Source: Bacteroides acidifaciens (GTDB lineage: Bacteria > Bacteroidota > Bacteroidia > Bacteroidales > Bacteroidaceae). Taken from it: a DNA stretch of 64,000 bases. The stretch is from positions 682,001-746,000 of the forward strand of contig NZ_CAEUHO010000001.1 in assembly GCF_903181435.1 (NCBI RefSeq). Reading direction: 5' to 3'. Below the pieces are notes generated by a model that saw only the letters and a program-made list of their open reading frames with translations, was not told the DNA's origin and did not search any database. A program made the position numbers and the translations under genes. Shown piece after piece: positions 1 to 7,769 of the stretch (within the stretch, counting starts at the first letter, position 1; each line of letters starts with the position of its first letter).

Positions 1-2
1 CG

Positions 3-116
3 GACGGTCTGGCTGCTGCCTACTGCCATTTTCTGCAAATGGGACGCCCTGCCGTAGAGAAGGGATACAGCAGTTGGAAGGATTTTATAGCGAAGAATCC
101 GGATAAGGTAAAGTGA
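3..116 (+). CDS. C-terminal fragment of an unidentified protein
   Basis: An open frame enters from the left edge and stops with TGA at 114-116, leaving 37 residues. It reads DGLAAAYCHFLQMGRPAVEK and continues to a lysine-rich end. Codon use matches the genes that follow, so it looks like the true end of a chromosomal gene. The fragment is too short to assign a family. It ends 63 bp before the pullulanase gene and may be cotranscribed with it, since I see no hairpin terminator between them. Confidence 0.55.
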   Translation, partial: DGLAAAYCHFLQMGRPAVEKGYSSWKDFIAKNPDKVK

Positions 117-179
117 CCGCACAGATTAGAAAGTAATCATCAAACGAAAATCGTTATCACAGGAACAGGAGAGTATAAG

Positions 180-2180
180 ATGGGAATTAATTATTCAGCA
201 ATAGTAGGGGTGACTACAGTGGCAACAGTGATGAGTTGTTCTTCCGCGAAAAAGGAATATGCTTCCTTCGAGCTATATCCGGTTCGTCCGGGAAGTCTTA
301 CGGAGATGGAGTATGAGCCGGAAGCAACTACGTTCACGCTCTGGTCGCCGACAGCCGAAGAAGTGCGCCTGATGCTTTATGATGAAGGTGATGGCGGTCA
401 TGCCTATGAGACAGTAAAGATGGAACCTGGCGAAAACGGAGTCTGGACGACCGTAGTGAACAAGGATTTGCTCGATAAATTCTATACCTTCAACGTGAAA
501 ATCAACGATAAATGGCAGGGAGACACACCGGGTATCAACGCCCATGCCGTCGGAGTGAACGGAAAACGTGCCGCTATCATTGACTGGAAAGCAACGAACC
601 CCGAAGGGTGGGAGAGCGACCAGCGTCCGCCGTTGAAATCTCCTGCCGATATGATTATCTACGAAATGCACCATCGTGACTTTTCCGTCGATTCTACTTC
701 GGGAATAAAGAACAAAGGAAAATACCTCGCGCTGACCGAACACGGCACGATGAATTCGGATAAGTTGCTGACCGGTATCGACCATCTGATTGAGTTAGGC
801 GTGACACACGTGCATCTCCTTCCTTCCTATGACTATGCTTCCGTAGACGAAACAAAACTGGACGAAAACCAGTATAACTGGGGATATGACCCGCTGAACT
901 ACAATGTCCCGGACGGCTCGTACGCAACAGACCCTTATCAGCCTGCCACCCGTGCGAGAGAATTCAAGCAAATGGTGCAGGCCCTGCACAAAGCCGGTAT
1001 CCGGGTGATAATGGACGTAGTCTACAATCATACCTTTAATACGGTGGAGAGCAACTTCGAACGTACCGTTCCCGGTTATTTTTACCGCCAGAAAGAAGAC
1101 GGGACGTTGGCGAACGGTTCGGGATGCGGCAATGAGACGGCAAGCGAGCGCCCCATGATGCGTAAGTTTATGATAGAATCCGTTCTCTACTGGATGGAGG
1201 AGTATCATATCGACGGTTTCCGCTTTGACCTGATGGGAGTCCATGACATTGAGACAATGAACGAAATCCGCAAGGCGGTGAATGAAGTAGATCCTACTAT
1301 CTGCATCTATGGGGAAGGTTGGGCAGCCGAAACTCCCCAATATCCTGCTAATTCCCTGGCAATGAAAGGAAATGTCGCCCGTATGCCGGGAATAGCTGTT
1401 TTCTCCGATGAACTGCGTGACGGGCTCTGCGGATCGGTCTGGGAGAAGACCAAAGGAGCTTTTCTTGCCGGCGTTCCGGGGGGAGAAAATAGCGTTAAGT
1501 TCGGTATTGTTGGAGCCGTAGAGCATCCGCAGGTACGTTATGATTCGGTGAATTACAGTCAGAAGCCGTGGGCGGAACAGCCTGTTCAAATGATTAGCTA
1601 CGTCTCTTGCCACGATGGGTTATGTCTGACAGACCGCTTGAAAGCGAGTATGCCGGGGATTACTCCTGAACAGCTTGTACGTCTTGATAAATTGGCGCAG
1701 ACGGTAGTCTTTACTTCGCAAGGTATTCCGTTTATCTATGCCGGAGAGGAAGTGATGCGTGACAAACAGGGAGTGGACAACAGCTATAAAAGCCCGGATG
1801 CAGTCAACGCTATTGATTGGCGACGCAAGACAACGAATGGAGACGTTTTCATGTATTACAAACGGTTGATTGACCTTCGTAAATCTCATCCTGCCTTCCG
1901 TATGGGAGATGCGGACAAGGTTCGGAAGCATTTGGAATTTCTTCCCGTAGAGGGCAAGAATCTGATTGCGTTCCGCCTGAAAGACCATGCGAACGGAGAT
2001 CGTTGGGGCGATATTGTCGTAGCTTATAACTCCCGTACTACGCCTGCCCGTCTTGAAGTGCCTGCCGGCAAATACACAGTTGTGTGTAAAGACGGCGTGA
2101 TAGACGTCCGCGGACTGGGAACGCAAACCGGTCCCGAGGTGATTGTTCCCGGTCAGTCTGCGCTGATTATGTACAGGTAA
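180..2180 (+). CDS. pulA: Type I pullulanase, GH13, lipoprotein
   Basis: A 666-residue alpha-1,6-glucan debranching enzyme that would hydrolyse branch points of pullulan, glycogen or starch fragments. The N-terminus carries a lipoprotein signal with a lipobox ending in Cys20 (VMSC), so it is predicted to be membrane-anchored outside the cytoplasm. A CBM48-like beta domain (about 40-130) precedes the GH13 barrel. The type I signature YNWGYDP is present. GH13 regions I-IV appear as DVVYNH (about 278), GFRFDLMG (nucleophile Asp about 350), YGEGW (acid/base Glu about 378) and SCHDG (about 476). Region IV usually reads HDN, and here Asn is replaced by Gly. It is followed by a clear terminator, so it is a separate unit from the xylan genes. 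Confidence 0.9.
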   Translation: MGINYSAIVGVTTVATVMSCSSAKKEYASFELYPVRPGSLTEMEYEPEATTFTLWSPTAEEVRLMLYDEGDGGHAYETVKMEPGENGVWTTVVNKDLLDKFYTFNVKINDKWQGDTPGINAHAVGVNGKRAAIIDWKATNPEGWESDQRPPLKSPADMIIYEMHHRDFSVDSTSGIKNKGKYLALTEHGTMNSDKLLTGIDHLIELGVTHVHLLPSYDYASVDETKLDENQYNWGYDPLNYNVPDGSYATDPYQPATRAREFKQMVQALHKAGIRVIMDVVYNHTFNTVESNFERTVPGYFYRQKEDGTLANGSGCGNETASERPMMRKFMIESVLYWMEEYHIDGFRFDLMGVHDIETMNEIRKAVNEVDPTICIYGEGWAAETPQYPANSLAMKGNVARMPGIAVFSDELRDGLCGSVWEKTKGAFLAGVPGGENSVKFGIVGAVEHPQVRYDSVNYSQKPWAEQPVQMISYVSCHDGLCLTDRLKASMPGITPEQLVRLDKLAQTVVFTSQGIPFIYAGEEVMRDKQGVDNSYKSPDAVNAIDWRRKTTNGDVFMYYKRLIDLRKSHPAFRMGDADKVRKHLEFLPVEGKNLIAFRLKDHANGDRWGDIVVAYNSRTTPARLEVPAGKYTVVCKDGVIDVRGLGTQTGPEVIVPGQSALIMYR

Positions 2181-2194
2181 ACTTTTACTTTTAT

Positions 2195-2221
2195 GCCGGC
2201 TTTAGCGAGCCGGCTTTTTTA
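2195..2221 (+). terminator. Rho-independent terminator after pulA
   Basis: The perfect 7-bp stem GCCGGCT / AGCCGGC (2195-2201 and 2208-2214) with a 6-nt loop is followed by a run of T. It closes the pullulanase transcript. Confidence 0.85.
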
Positions 2222-2380
2222 TTTCTATATATATAGGTATACTGCTTACTCCTGCTTTTAGAGGCCTGTTTCTGCTTGGATGTAACATGGTAAAATGTAT
2301 TTGTAACATTTACAAACGATGATGTAACAGACAAGAAACAATCTGAATCGTAAATTTTCGGCGTAGGGAAATAAACTTCT

Positions 2381-2388
2381 TAAGTTTG
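2381..2388 (+). promoter_or_regulatory. Bacteroides -7 element (TAAGTTTG), xylan cluster
   Basis: TAAGTTTG fits the Bacteroides -7 consensus TAnnTTTG. It lies 25 bp before the ATG at 2413, which argues that translation starts there and not at an upstream in-frame codon at 2386. The -33 region is poor. Confidence 0.55.
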
Positions 2389-2412
2389 CAGCGTCATAAA
2401 AGAAAATACAGA

Positions 2413-4059
2413 ATGAATAAGTATTGGTTTAATAAGGTTGGGTTAGTAGTTGTGTTCCTTTGCTTCGCCTTGGTAGGCGGGGCAAAGGTTAAACTGCCTG
2501 CTCTCGTTTCCGACGGTATGGTACTTCAGCGCGGGGAACAAGTGAATCTTTGGGGAACGGCAGCTCCCGGTGAAACGGTGAATGTGGCTTTCTTGAAAAA
2601 GAAATATAAGACCGTTGCCGACGCACAAGGTAACTGGAAACTTATGCTGCCTGCATTGAAAGCGGGCGGGCCTTATACAATGACCATCAACGATATTGAA
2701 TTAAAGGATATTCTTGTGGGGGATGTCTGGGTATGTTCCGGTCAGTCGAATATGGAATTACCGGTGGCACGGGTTACAGACCGGTTCCGGGATGAGATAA
2801 CTGCTGATAGTAACTATCCGATGGTCCGTTATATAAAGACACCATTGCTTTATGACTTCCACGCTCCGCAGACGGATATTCCGGGAATTTCCTGGAAAGC
2901 GATGACTTCTGAAAATGTGATGTCCTTCTCCGCTTTGGTTTATTTCTTCGCCAAAGACTTCTATCAGAAAACGAAAGTCCCGGTAGGAGTGATAAACTCC
3001 AGTGTCGGCGGCTCGCCGGTAGAAGCATGGCTCAGTGAAGAAGCGTTGAGGCCTTTTCCATCTTATTTGAACGAAAAGCGTATCTACGAATCGGACGACT
3101 TGATAGCATCCATGAAGAAAGAGGAAAGAAAGAAGAGTCACGCCTGGAATGTGGCGTTATATCAAGGGGATAAGGGTATGCACGAAGCTACCCCTTGGTA
3201 TGCAGACGGTTATGACGACAGCGACTGGCAACAAACCGAACTGTTTGCATCCGGTTGGGCGACTAACGGATTGAATCCGATTAATGGCTCTCATTGGTTT
3301 CGCAAGGACTTCCAGGTTTCCGAACAACAGGCGGGAGAACAGGCTACCCTTCGTTTGGGGTGTATCGTCGACGCGGATTCTGTATATGTGAACGGAACAT
3401 TTGTGGGAACAGTTTCCTATCAATACCCGCCCCGTATTTACACCATCCCTGCCGGATTGCTGAGAGCAGGGAAGAATACGGTGACAATCCGGCTTTTCAG
3501 CTATGGCGGTCATCCTCATTTTGTAAAAGAGAAACCTTATAAGATTCTTTTCGGAAAAGGCCAACCGGAAAAAGGGGAGTTGGAGATAAGTCTGGAAGGC
3601 AACTGGAAATATCGTTTGGGTGCTCCCATGCCGGCTGCTCCGGGACAAACGGCTTTCCATTATAAACCGGCAGGACTTTATAATGCAATGATTGCCCCTT
3701 TGCTGAATTATACGGTATCCGGGATAATCTGGTATCAGGGTGAATCGAATGTATCACGCAGAAATGAATACAAAGCGCTGCTGTCTGCCATGATAACCGA
3801 CTGGCGGGGACGTTGGAACCGACCGCAAATGCCTTTCTACATTATCGAACTGGCGGATTTCCTGTCTCCGGAAGATAAAGGCGGACGTGCTGCCTGGGCG
3901 GAATTCAGAAAAGCGCAGGCGGAAGTAGCCGATACAAATACCAATGTCACTTTAATTAAGAACAGTGACTTGGGCGAGTGGAATGATATTCATCCATTGG
4001 ATAAAAAGACTTTGGGACAACGGCTTTCCCGAGCAATCTTTCAACAAAGGGGCAACTAA
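2413..4059 (+). CDS. Sialate O-acetylesterase-like SGNH esterase (likely xylan deacetylase)
   Basis: A 548-residue secreted esterase of the sialate O-acetylesterase (SASA, DUF303) type. Start chosen at 2413 (MNKYW) because the -7 element overlaps the upstream alternative; a hydrophobic signal peptide follows. The nucleophile block GQSNME has Ser112, a glycine-rich block GGSPVEAW follows, IWYQGESN is the third block, and NDIHPLD supplies Asp525 and His527. A jelly-roll domain resembling the GH2 sugar-binding domain (about 235-370) interrupts the hydrolase. It heads a cluster with MFS, GH10, GH43 and GH67 genes, so removal of acetyl groups from xylan fragments is more likely than action on sialic acid. 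That substrate is inference from context. Confidence 0.82.
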   Translation: MNKYWFNKVGLVVVFLCFALVGGAKVKLPALVSDGMVLQRGEQVNLWGTAAPGETVNVAFLKKKYKTVADAQGNWKLMLPALKAGGPYTMTINDIELKDILVGDVWVCSGQSNMELPVARVTDRFRDEITADSNYPMVRYIKTPLLYDFHAPQTDIPGISWKAMTSENVMSFSALVYFFAKDFYQKTKVPVGVINSSVGGSPVEAWLSEEALRPFPSYLNEKRIYESDDLIASMKKEERKKSHAWNVALYQGDKGMHEATPWYADGYDDSDWQQTELFASGWATNGLNPINGSHWFRKDFQVSEQQAGEQATLRLGCIVDADSVYVNGTFVGTVSYQYPPRIYTIPAGLLRAGKNTVTIRLFSYGGHPHFVKEKPYKILFGKGQPEKGELEISLEGNWKYRLGAPMPAAPGQTAFHYKPAGLYNAMIAPLLNYTVSGIIWYQGESNVSRRNEYKALLSAMITDWRGRWNRPQMPFYIIELADFLSPEDKGGRAAWAEFRKAQAEVADTNTNVTLIKNSDLGEWNDIHPLDKKTLGQRLSRAIFQQRGN

Positions 4060-4084
4060 TTAATAATAAATAGATAATAATACC

Positions 4085-5569
4085 ATGAAAACACAGACTC
4101 AAAAAGTGTCGATGGCCGAGAAAATCGGTTATAGTTTGGGAGATGGTTCTGCGAACCTGATTTTCCAGATGATGATGATGTTCCAACTCTTCTTTTATAC
4201 AGATGTGTTTGGAATCAAAGCAACAGCGGCGGGAATGATATTGCTGGTTGCGCGCATTTTCGATGCGTTCGTCGACCCCGTAGTAGGCATCTTGTCCGAC
4301 AGAACAAATACCCGTTGGGGGAAATACCGCCCCTGGTTATTGTGGACGGCCATCCCTTTCGCCGTATTCTTCATCCTGGCATTTACGACACCCGATCTCA
4401 GTGAACGTGGTAAAATTCTCTATGCGGGTATCACTTATACCTTATTAATGTCCATTTACTCTTTCAATAACACACCTTACTCTTCCCTGGGTGGTGTAAT
4501 GACCAGTGATATAAAGGAGCGTACCAGCATTTCATCCATCCGTTTCGTCACTGCTACGATAGCGACTTTCGTCGTACAAGGACTGACTTTGCCGCTAGTC
4601 TCCAAATTCGGACAGGGAGACGACCAGCGCGGGTGGTTCCTGACAATCACCTTGTTTGCCGTCATCGGAGTTGTTCTTTTGGTTATCACTTTCTTTTCTA
4701 CCAAGGAACGTATCACTCCGCCTGTGGGACAGAAGAATTCTGTAAAGCAAGATTTTGTAGATATCATAAGTAGCCGTCCCTGGAAGTCCATGTTTGTCCT
4801 GACTCTGTTCCTGTTTACGACATTAGCCATGTGGGGCAGCAGTATGTCCTACTATTTTAATTACTTCGTCGACAAGACAGCCCTTTTTGACTTCCTGCAG
4901 AACTTTGGACTGGTGCGGGTAGAAGGGGAGACGTATGGTATGTGGCATACTTTTCTGGATGCTTTCGGCTTGATAGCGCAACCCGACCATAGCAATGTAT
5001 TTGCCGTAGGTTTCAGTTTGTTCAATATGATAGGGCAGATTATCACTTTAGCGGGCGTAATTTTGCTTTCCGGCTATCTTTCCAATATCTTTGGCAAGCG
5101 GAATGTGTTCTTGATTTGTTTGGCACTGACCGCATTGTTTACAGCTTTGTTTTTCGTGGTAGAACCGACCAGCATTGGCACGATATTCACCATAAACTGT
5201 TTGAAGAGCCTGGCTTATGCGCCTACTATCCCGTTGCTTTGGGCGATGATGGGTGACGTGGCGGATCATTCCGAGTGGGTGAACCATCGTCGTGCTACGG
5301 GTTTTGTCTTTGCAGGAGTGGTCTTTGCCTTGAAGGCGGGACTGGGTATCGGCGGAGCTATCTGCGGCGCGATTGTCGATTCATTCGGTTTCATATCCAA
5401 TATGACGCAGACGGAGAGTGCAATTTTGGGTATCCGCCTGACATCGAGCGTGATTCCTGCTATTACATTCTTTATCGGAGTGATTGCCCTGTTCTTCTAT
5501 CCGATTTCAAAGAGATTGAATGAGCATATTCAGGCAGACCTGGCAAAACGAAGACTGGAAAATAATTGA
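4085..5569 (+). CDS. GPH-family MFS sugar:cation symporter
   Basis: A 494-residue polytopic inner-membrane protein with about 12 hydrophobic segments and the opening EKIGYSLGDGSANLIFQ typical of the glycoside-pentoside-hexuronide:cation symporters (MelB/XynP group). The cytoplasmic loop motif DRTNTRWGKYRPW, with the Asp and Arg residues characteristic of the family, follows TM2. It lies 25 bp after the esterase and 26 bp before GH10, so it is in the same operon. In this setting it would import xylobiose or other short xylo-oligosaccharides into the cytoplasm, where the signal-less GH43 could act. The substrate is inferred from neighbours. Confidence 0.87.
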   Translation: MKTQTQKVSMAEKIGYSLGDGSANLIFQMMMMFQLFFYTDVFGIKATAAGMILLVARIFDAFVDPVVGILSDRTNTRWGKYRPWLLWTAIPFAVFFILAFTTPDLSERGKILYAGITYTLLMSIYSFNNTPYSSLGGVMTSDIKERTSISSIRFVTATIATFVVQGLTLPLVSKFGQGDDQRGWFLTITLFAVIGVVLLVITFFSTKERITPPVGQKNSVKQDFVDIISSRPWKSMFVLTLFLFTTLAMWGSSMSYYFNYFVDKTALFDFLQNFGLVRVEGETYGMWHTFLDAFGLIAQPDHSNVFAVGFSLFNMIGQIITLAGVILLSGYLSNIFGKRNVFLICLALTALFTALFFVVEPTSIGTIFTINCLKSLAYAPTIPLLWAMMGDVADHSEWVNHRRATGFVFAGVVFALKAGLGIGGAICGAIVDSFGFISNMTQTESAILGIRLTSSVIPAITFFIGVIALFFYPISKRLNEHIQADLAKRRLENN

Positions 5570-5595
5570 TTACTAATAAATAGATTAGAGACTAT

Positions 5596-6732
5596 ATGAA
5601 GATTTCGACAAAAACAACTGTAACTTCCCTTTGGGCTATGGCGGTCTTGATGACAGGCTCTTCAATGGCCTTGGCGCAAGAGAAAAACACCTTGAAAGAG
5701 GCTTTGAAAGATAAATTCCTGATAGGGACGGCAGTTAACACACAACAGGCATCCGGCAAGGATAAAGCAGGGGCAGAGGTGATACGGAAACAATTTAGTG
5801 CCATTGTAGCGGAGAACTGCATGAAAAGTCAGGAGATACATCCCGAAGAGAACCGTTATAACTTTACGCAGGCGGATGAATTTGTTGCATTCGGTGAGAA
5901 AAACAACCAGACGGTTACGGGACATACGTTGATATGGCATACGCAACTTTCGCGTTGGTTCTGTGTAGACAAGGACGGAAAGAATGTCTCTCCCGAAATC
6001 TTAAAGAAGCGGATGAAAGACCATATCACCACCGTCGTGAAACGCTACAAAGGTCGTATCAAAGGTTGGGATGTTGTGAATGAAGCATTTGAAGATAACG
6101 GGGAGTATCGCAAGACTAAATTTTATGAGATTTTGGGAGAAGAGTACATCCCTTTGGCTTTCCAGTATGCACACGAAGCTGACCCGAACGCCGAATTATA
6201 CTACAACGACTATTCGATGGCTCTTCCGGGAAGAAGGGCGGCTGTCGTGAAACTGGTGAAAGACTTGAAAAAACGGGGTATCCGCATTGATGCCATAGGT
6301 ATGCAGGGACATGTCGGCATGGATTATCCGAAAATCAGTGAATTTGAAAAGAGCATGCTTGCTTTTGCCGAAACAGGCGTGAAGGTGATGATAACGGAAC
6401 TGGATCTGACAGTTATTCCCTCACCGAATCCCAACGTCGGTGCGGAAGTCTCCGCTTCTTTCGAATATAAGAAAGAGATGAATCCCTATCCGAAGGAACT
6501 GCCTGCAGAAGTGGCAAAAGCATGGACAGCGCGTATGAACGACTTTTTCCGTCTTTTCCTGAAACATCAGGATATAATAACCCGGGTTACTCTTTGGGGA
6601 GTGGCCGACCATAACTCCTGGCGTAACGACTGGCCGATGAATGGACGTACGGATTATCCGTTGCTTTTCGACCGCAACTACCAACCGAAACCGATAGTCG
6701 ACCTGATTATCAAAGAAGCAGCGCGGAAATGA
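5596..6732 (+). CDS. GH10 endo-1,4-beta-xylanase
   Basis: A 378-residue secreted xylanase cleaving internal beta-1,4-xylosidic bonds. A signal peptide ends near SMALAQ (about residue 28). The single GH10 barrel contains the substrate-binding GHTLIWHTQ, the acid/base motif WDVVNEAF (Glu163) and the nucleophile motif ITELDL (Glu268). It carries no carbohydrate-binding module or lipobox, so it is probably periplasmic and trims imported xylo-oligosaccharides. It sits between the symporter and GH43 in a tightly spaced operon. Confidence 0.93.
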   Translation: MKISTKTTVTSLWAMAVLMTGSSMALAQEKNTLKEALKDKFLIGTAVNTQQASGKDKAGAEVIRKQFSAIVAENCMKSQEIHPEENRYNFTQADEFVAFGEKNNQTVTGHTLIWHTQLSRWFCVDKDGKNVSPEILKKRMKDHITTVVKRYKGRIKGWDVVNEAFEDNGEYRKTKFYEILGEEYIPLAFQYAHEADPNAELYYNDYSMALPGRRAAVVKLVKDLKKRGIRIDAIGMQGHVGMDYPKISEFEKSMLAFAETGVKVMITELDLTVIPSPNPNVGAEVSASFEYKKEMNPYPKELPAEVAKAWTARMNDFFRLFLKHQDIITRVTLWGVADHNSWRNDWPMNGRTDYPLLFDRNYQPKPIVDLIIKEAARK

Positions 6733-6778
6733 ATCGTTTGTCCGAGCGATAATAATAACTTTAAAAAAGAATAGAACC

Positions 6779-7759
6779 ATGAAAACAGAAAAAAGATATT
6801 TAGTTCCCAATGATTATATGGCTGATCCTGCCGTACATGTATTTGACGGCAAACTCTATATTTACCCCTCTCACGACTGGGAAAGCGGAATTGCCGAAAA
6901 TGACAACGGGGATCATTTCAATATGAAAGACTATCACGTCTATTCTACGGATGATGTGATGAACGGTGAGATTATCGACCACGGAGTCGTACTGTCTACG
7001 GAAGATATTCCCTGGGCGGGACGGCAACTTTGGGATTGCGATGTCGCTTTCAAAAACGGTAAGTATTATATGTATTTCCCGTTGAAAGACCAGAATGATA
7101 TATTCCGTATCGGAGTGGCTGTCAGCGATAAACCATACGGACCTTTTGTGCCGGAAGCCAATCCGATGAAGGGAAGTTATAGTATCGACCCTGCCGTGCT
7201 TGATGATGGCAACGGGACTTTCTATATGTATTTTGGCGGTCTGTGGGGCGGGCAACTTCAACGTTACCGTAATAATAAGGCGTTGGAATCGGCTGTTCTG
7301 CCGGAAGGAGAGGAAGATGCATTGCCGGCTCGCGTAGTCCGTTTGAGCGAGGACATGATGGAATTTGCGGAAGAACCTCGCCCGGTGATAATTTTGGACG
7401 AGAACGGCAAGCCGTTGACGGCAGGAGATACCGACCGTCGTTTCTTTGAGGCTTCCTGGGTACATAAATATAATGGCAAATACTACTTCTCTTATTCTAC
7501 GGGAGATACCCATCTGCTTTGTTATGCGATTGGTGACAATCCTTACGGGCCGTTTACCTATCAGGGCGTTATCCTTACTCCGGTGGTAGGATGGACTACC
7601 CATCATGCCATTGTGGAATTCAAAGGCAAATGGTACTTGTTCCATCACGACTGTGTGCCGTCCGAAGGGAAGACATGGCTTCGTAGCCTGAAAGTCTGCG
7701 AACTTCAATACGATGCGGACGGGCGGATTATCACTATTGAAGGAATAGATAAACGCTGA
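6779..7759 (+). CDS. GH43 beta-xylosidase / alpha-L-arabinofuranosidase, cytoplasmic
   Basis: A 326-residue five-bladed propeller glycosidase of family GH43. The expected acids are visible: Asp15 in MADPAVH (base), Asp137 in SIDPAVL (pKa modulator) and Glu224 in FFEASW (acid). There is no signal peptide, unlike the flanking GH10 and GH67, so it should act in the cytoplasm on oligosaccharides brought in by the symporter. The start at 6779 (MKTEKRYLVP) comes 46 bp after GH10. Family GH43 covers xylosidases and arabinofuranosidases; xylosidase is favoured by the location but cannot be settled from sequence. Confidence 0.88.
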   Translation: MKTEKRYLVPNDYMADPAVHVFDGKLYIYPSHDWESGIAENDNGDHFNMKDYHVYSTDDVMNGEIIDHGVVLSTEDIPWAGRQLWDCDVAFKNGKYYMYFPLKDQNDIFRIGVAVSDKPYGPFVPEANPMKGSYSIDPAVLDDGNGTFYMYFGGLWGGQLQRYRNNKALESAVLPEGEEDALPARVVRLSEDMMEFAEEPRPVIILDENGKPLTAGDTDRRFFEASWVHKYNGKYYFSYSTGDTHLLCYAIGDNPYGPFTYQGVILTPVVGWTTHHAIVEFKGKWYLFHHDCVPSEGKTWLRSLKVCELQYDADGRIITIEGIDKR

Positions 7760-7769
7760 ACTATTATTT

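Noticed and set aside
795..1613. 272-codon minus-strand open frame inside the pullulanase gene
   Set aside because: The plus-strand frame has all GH13 motifs; the opposite frame has no recognisable domain and is an antisense shadow.
2386..2412. Upstream start for the SGNH esterase
   Set aside because: It overlaps the TAAGTTTG promoter element, and the signal peptide begins properly at 2413.
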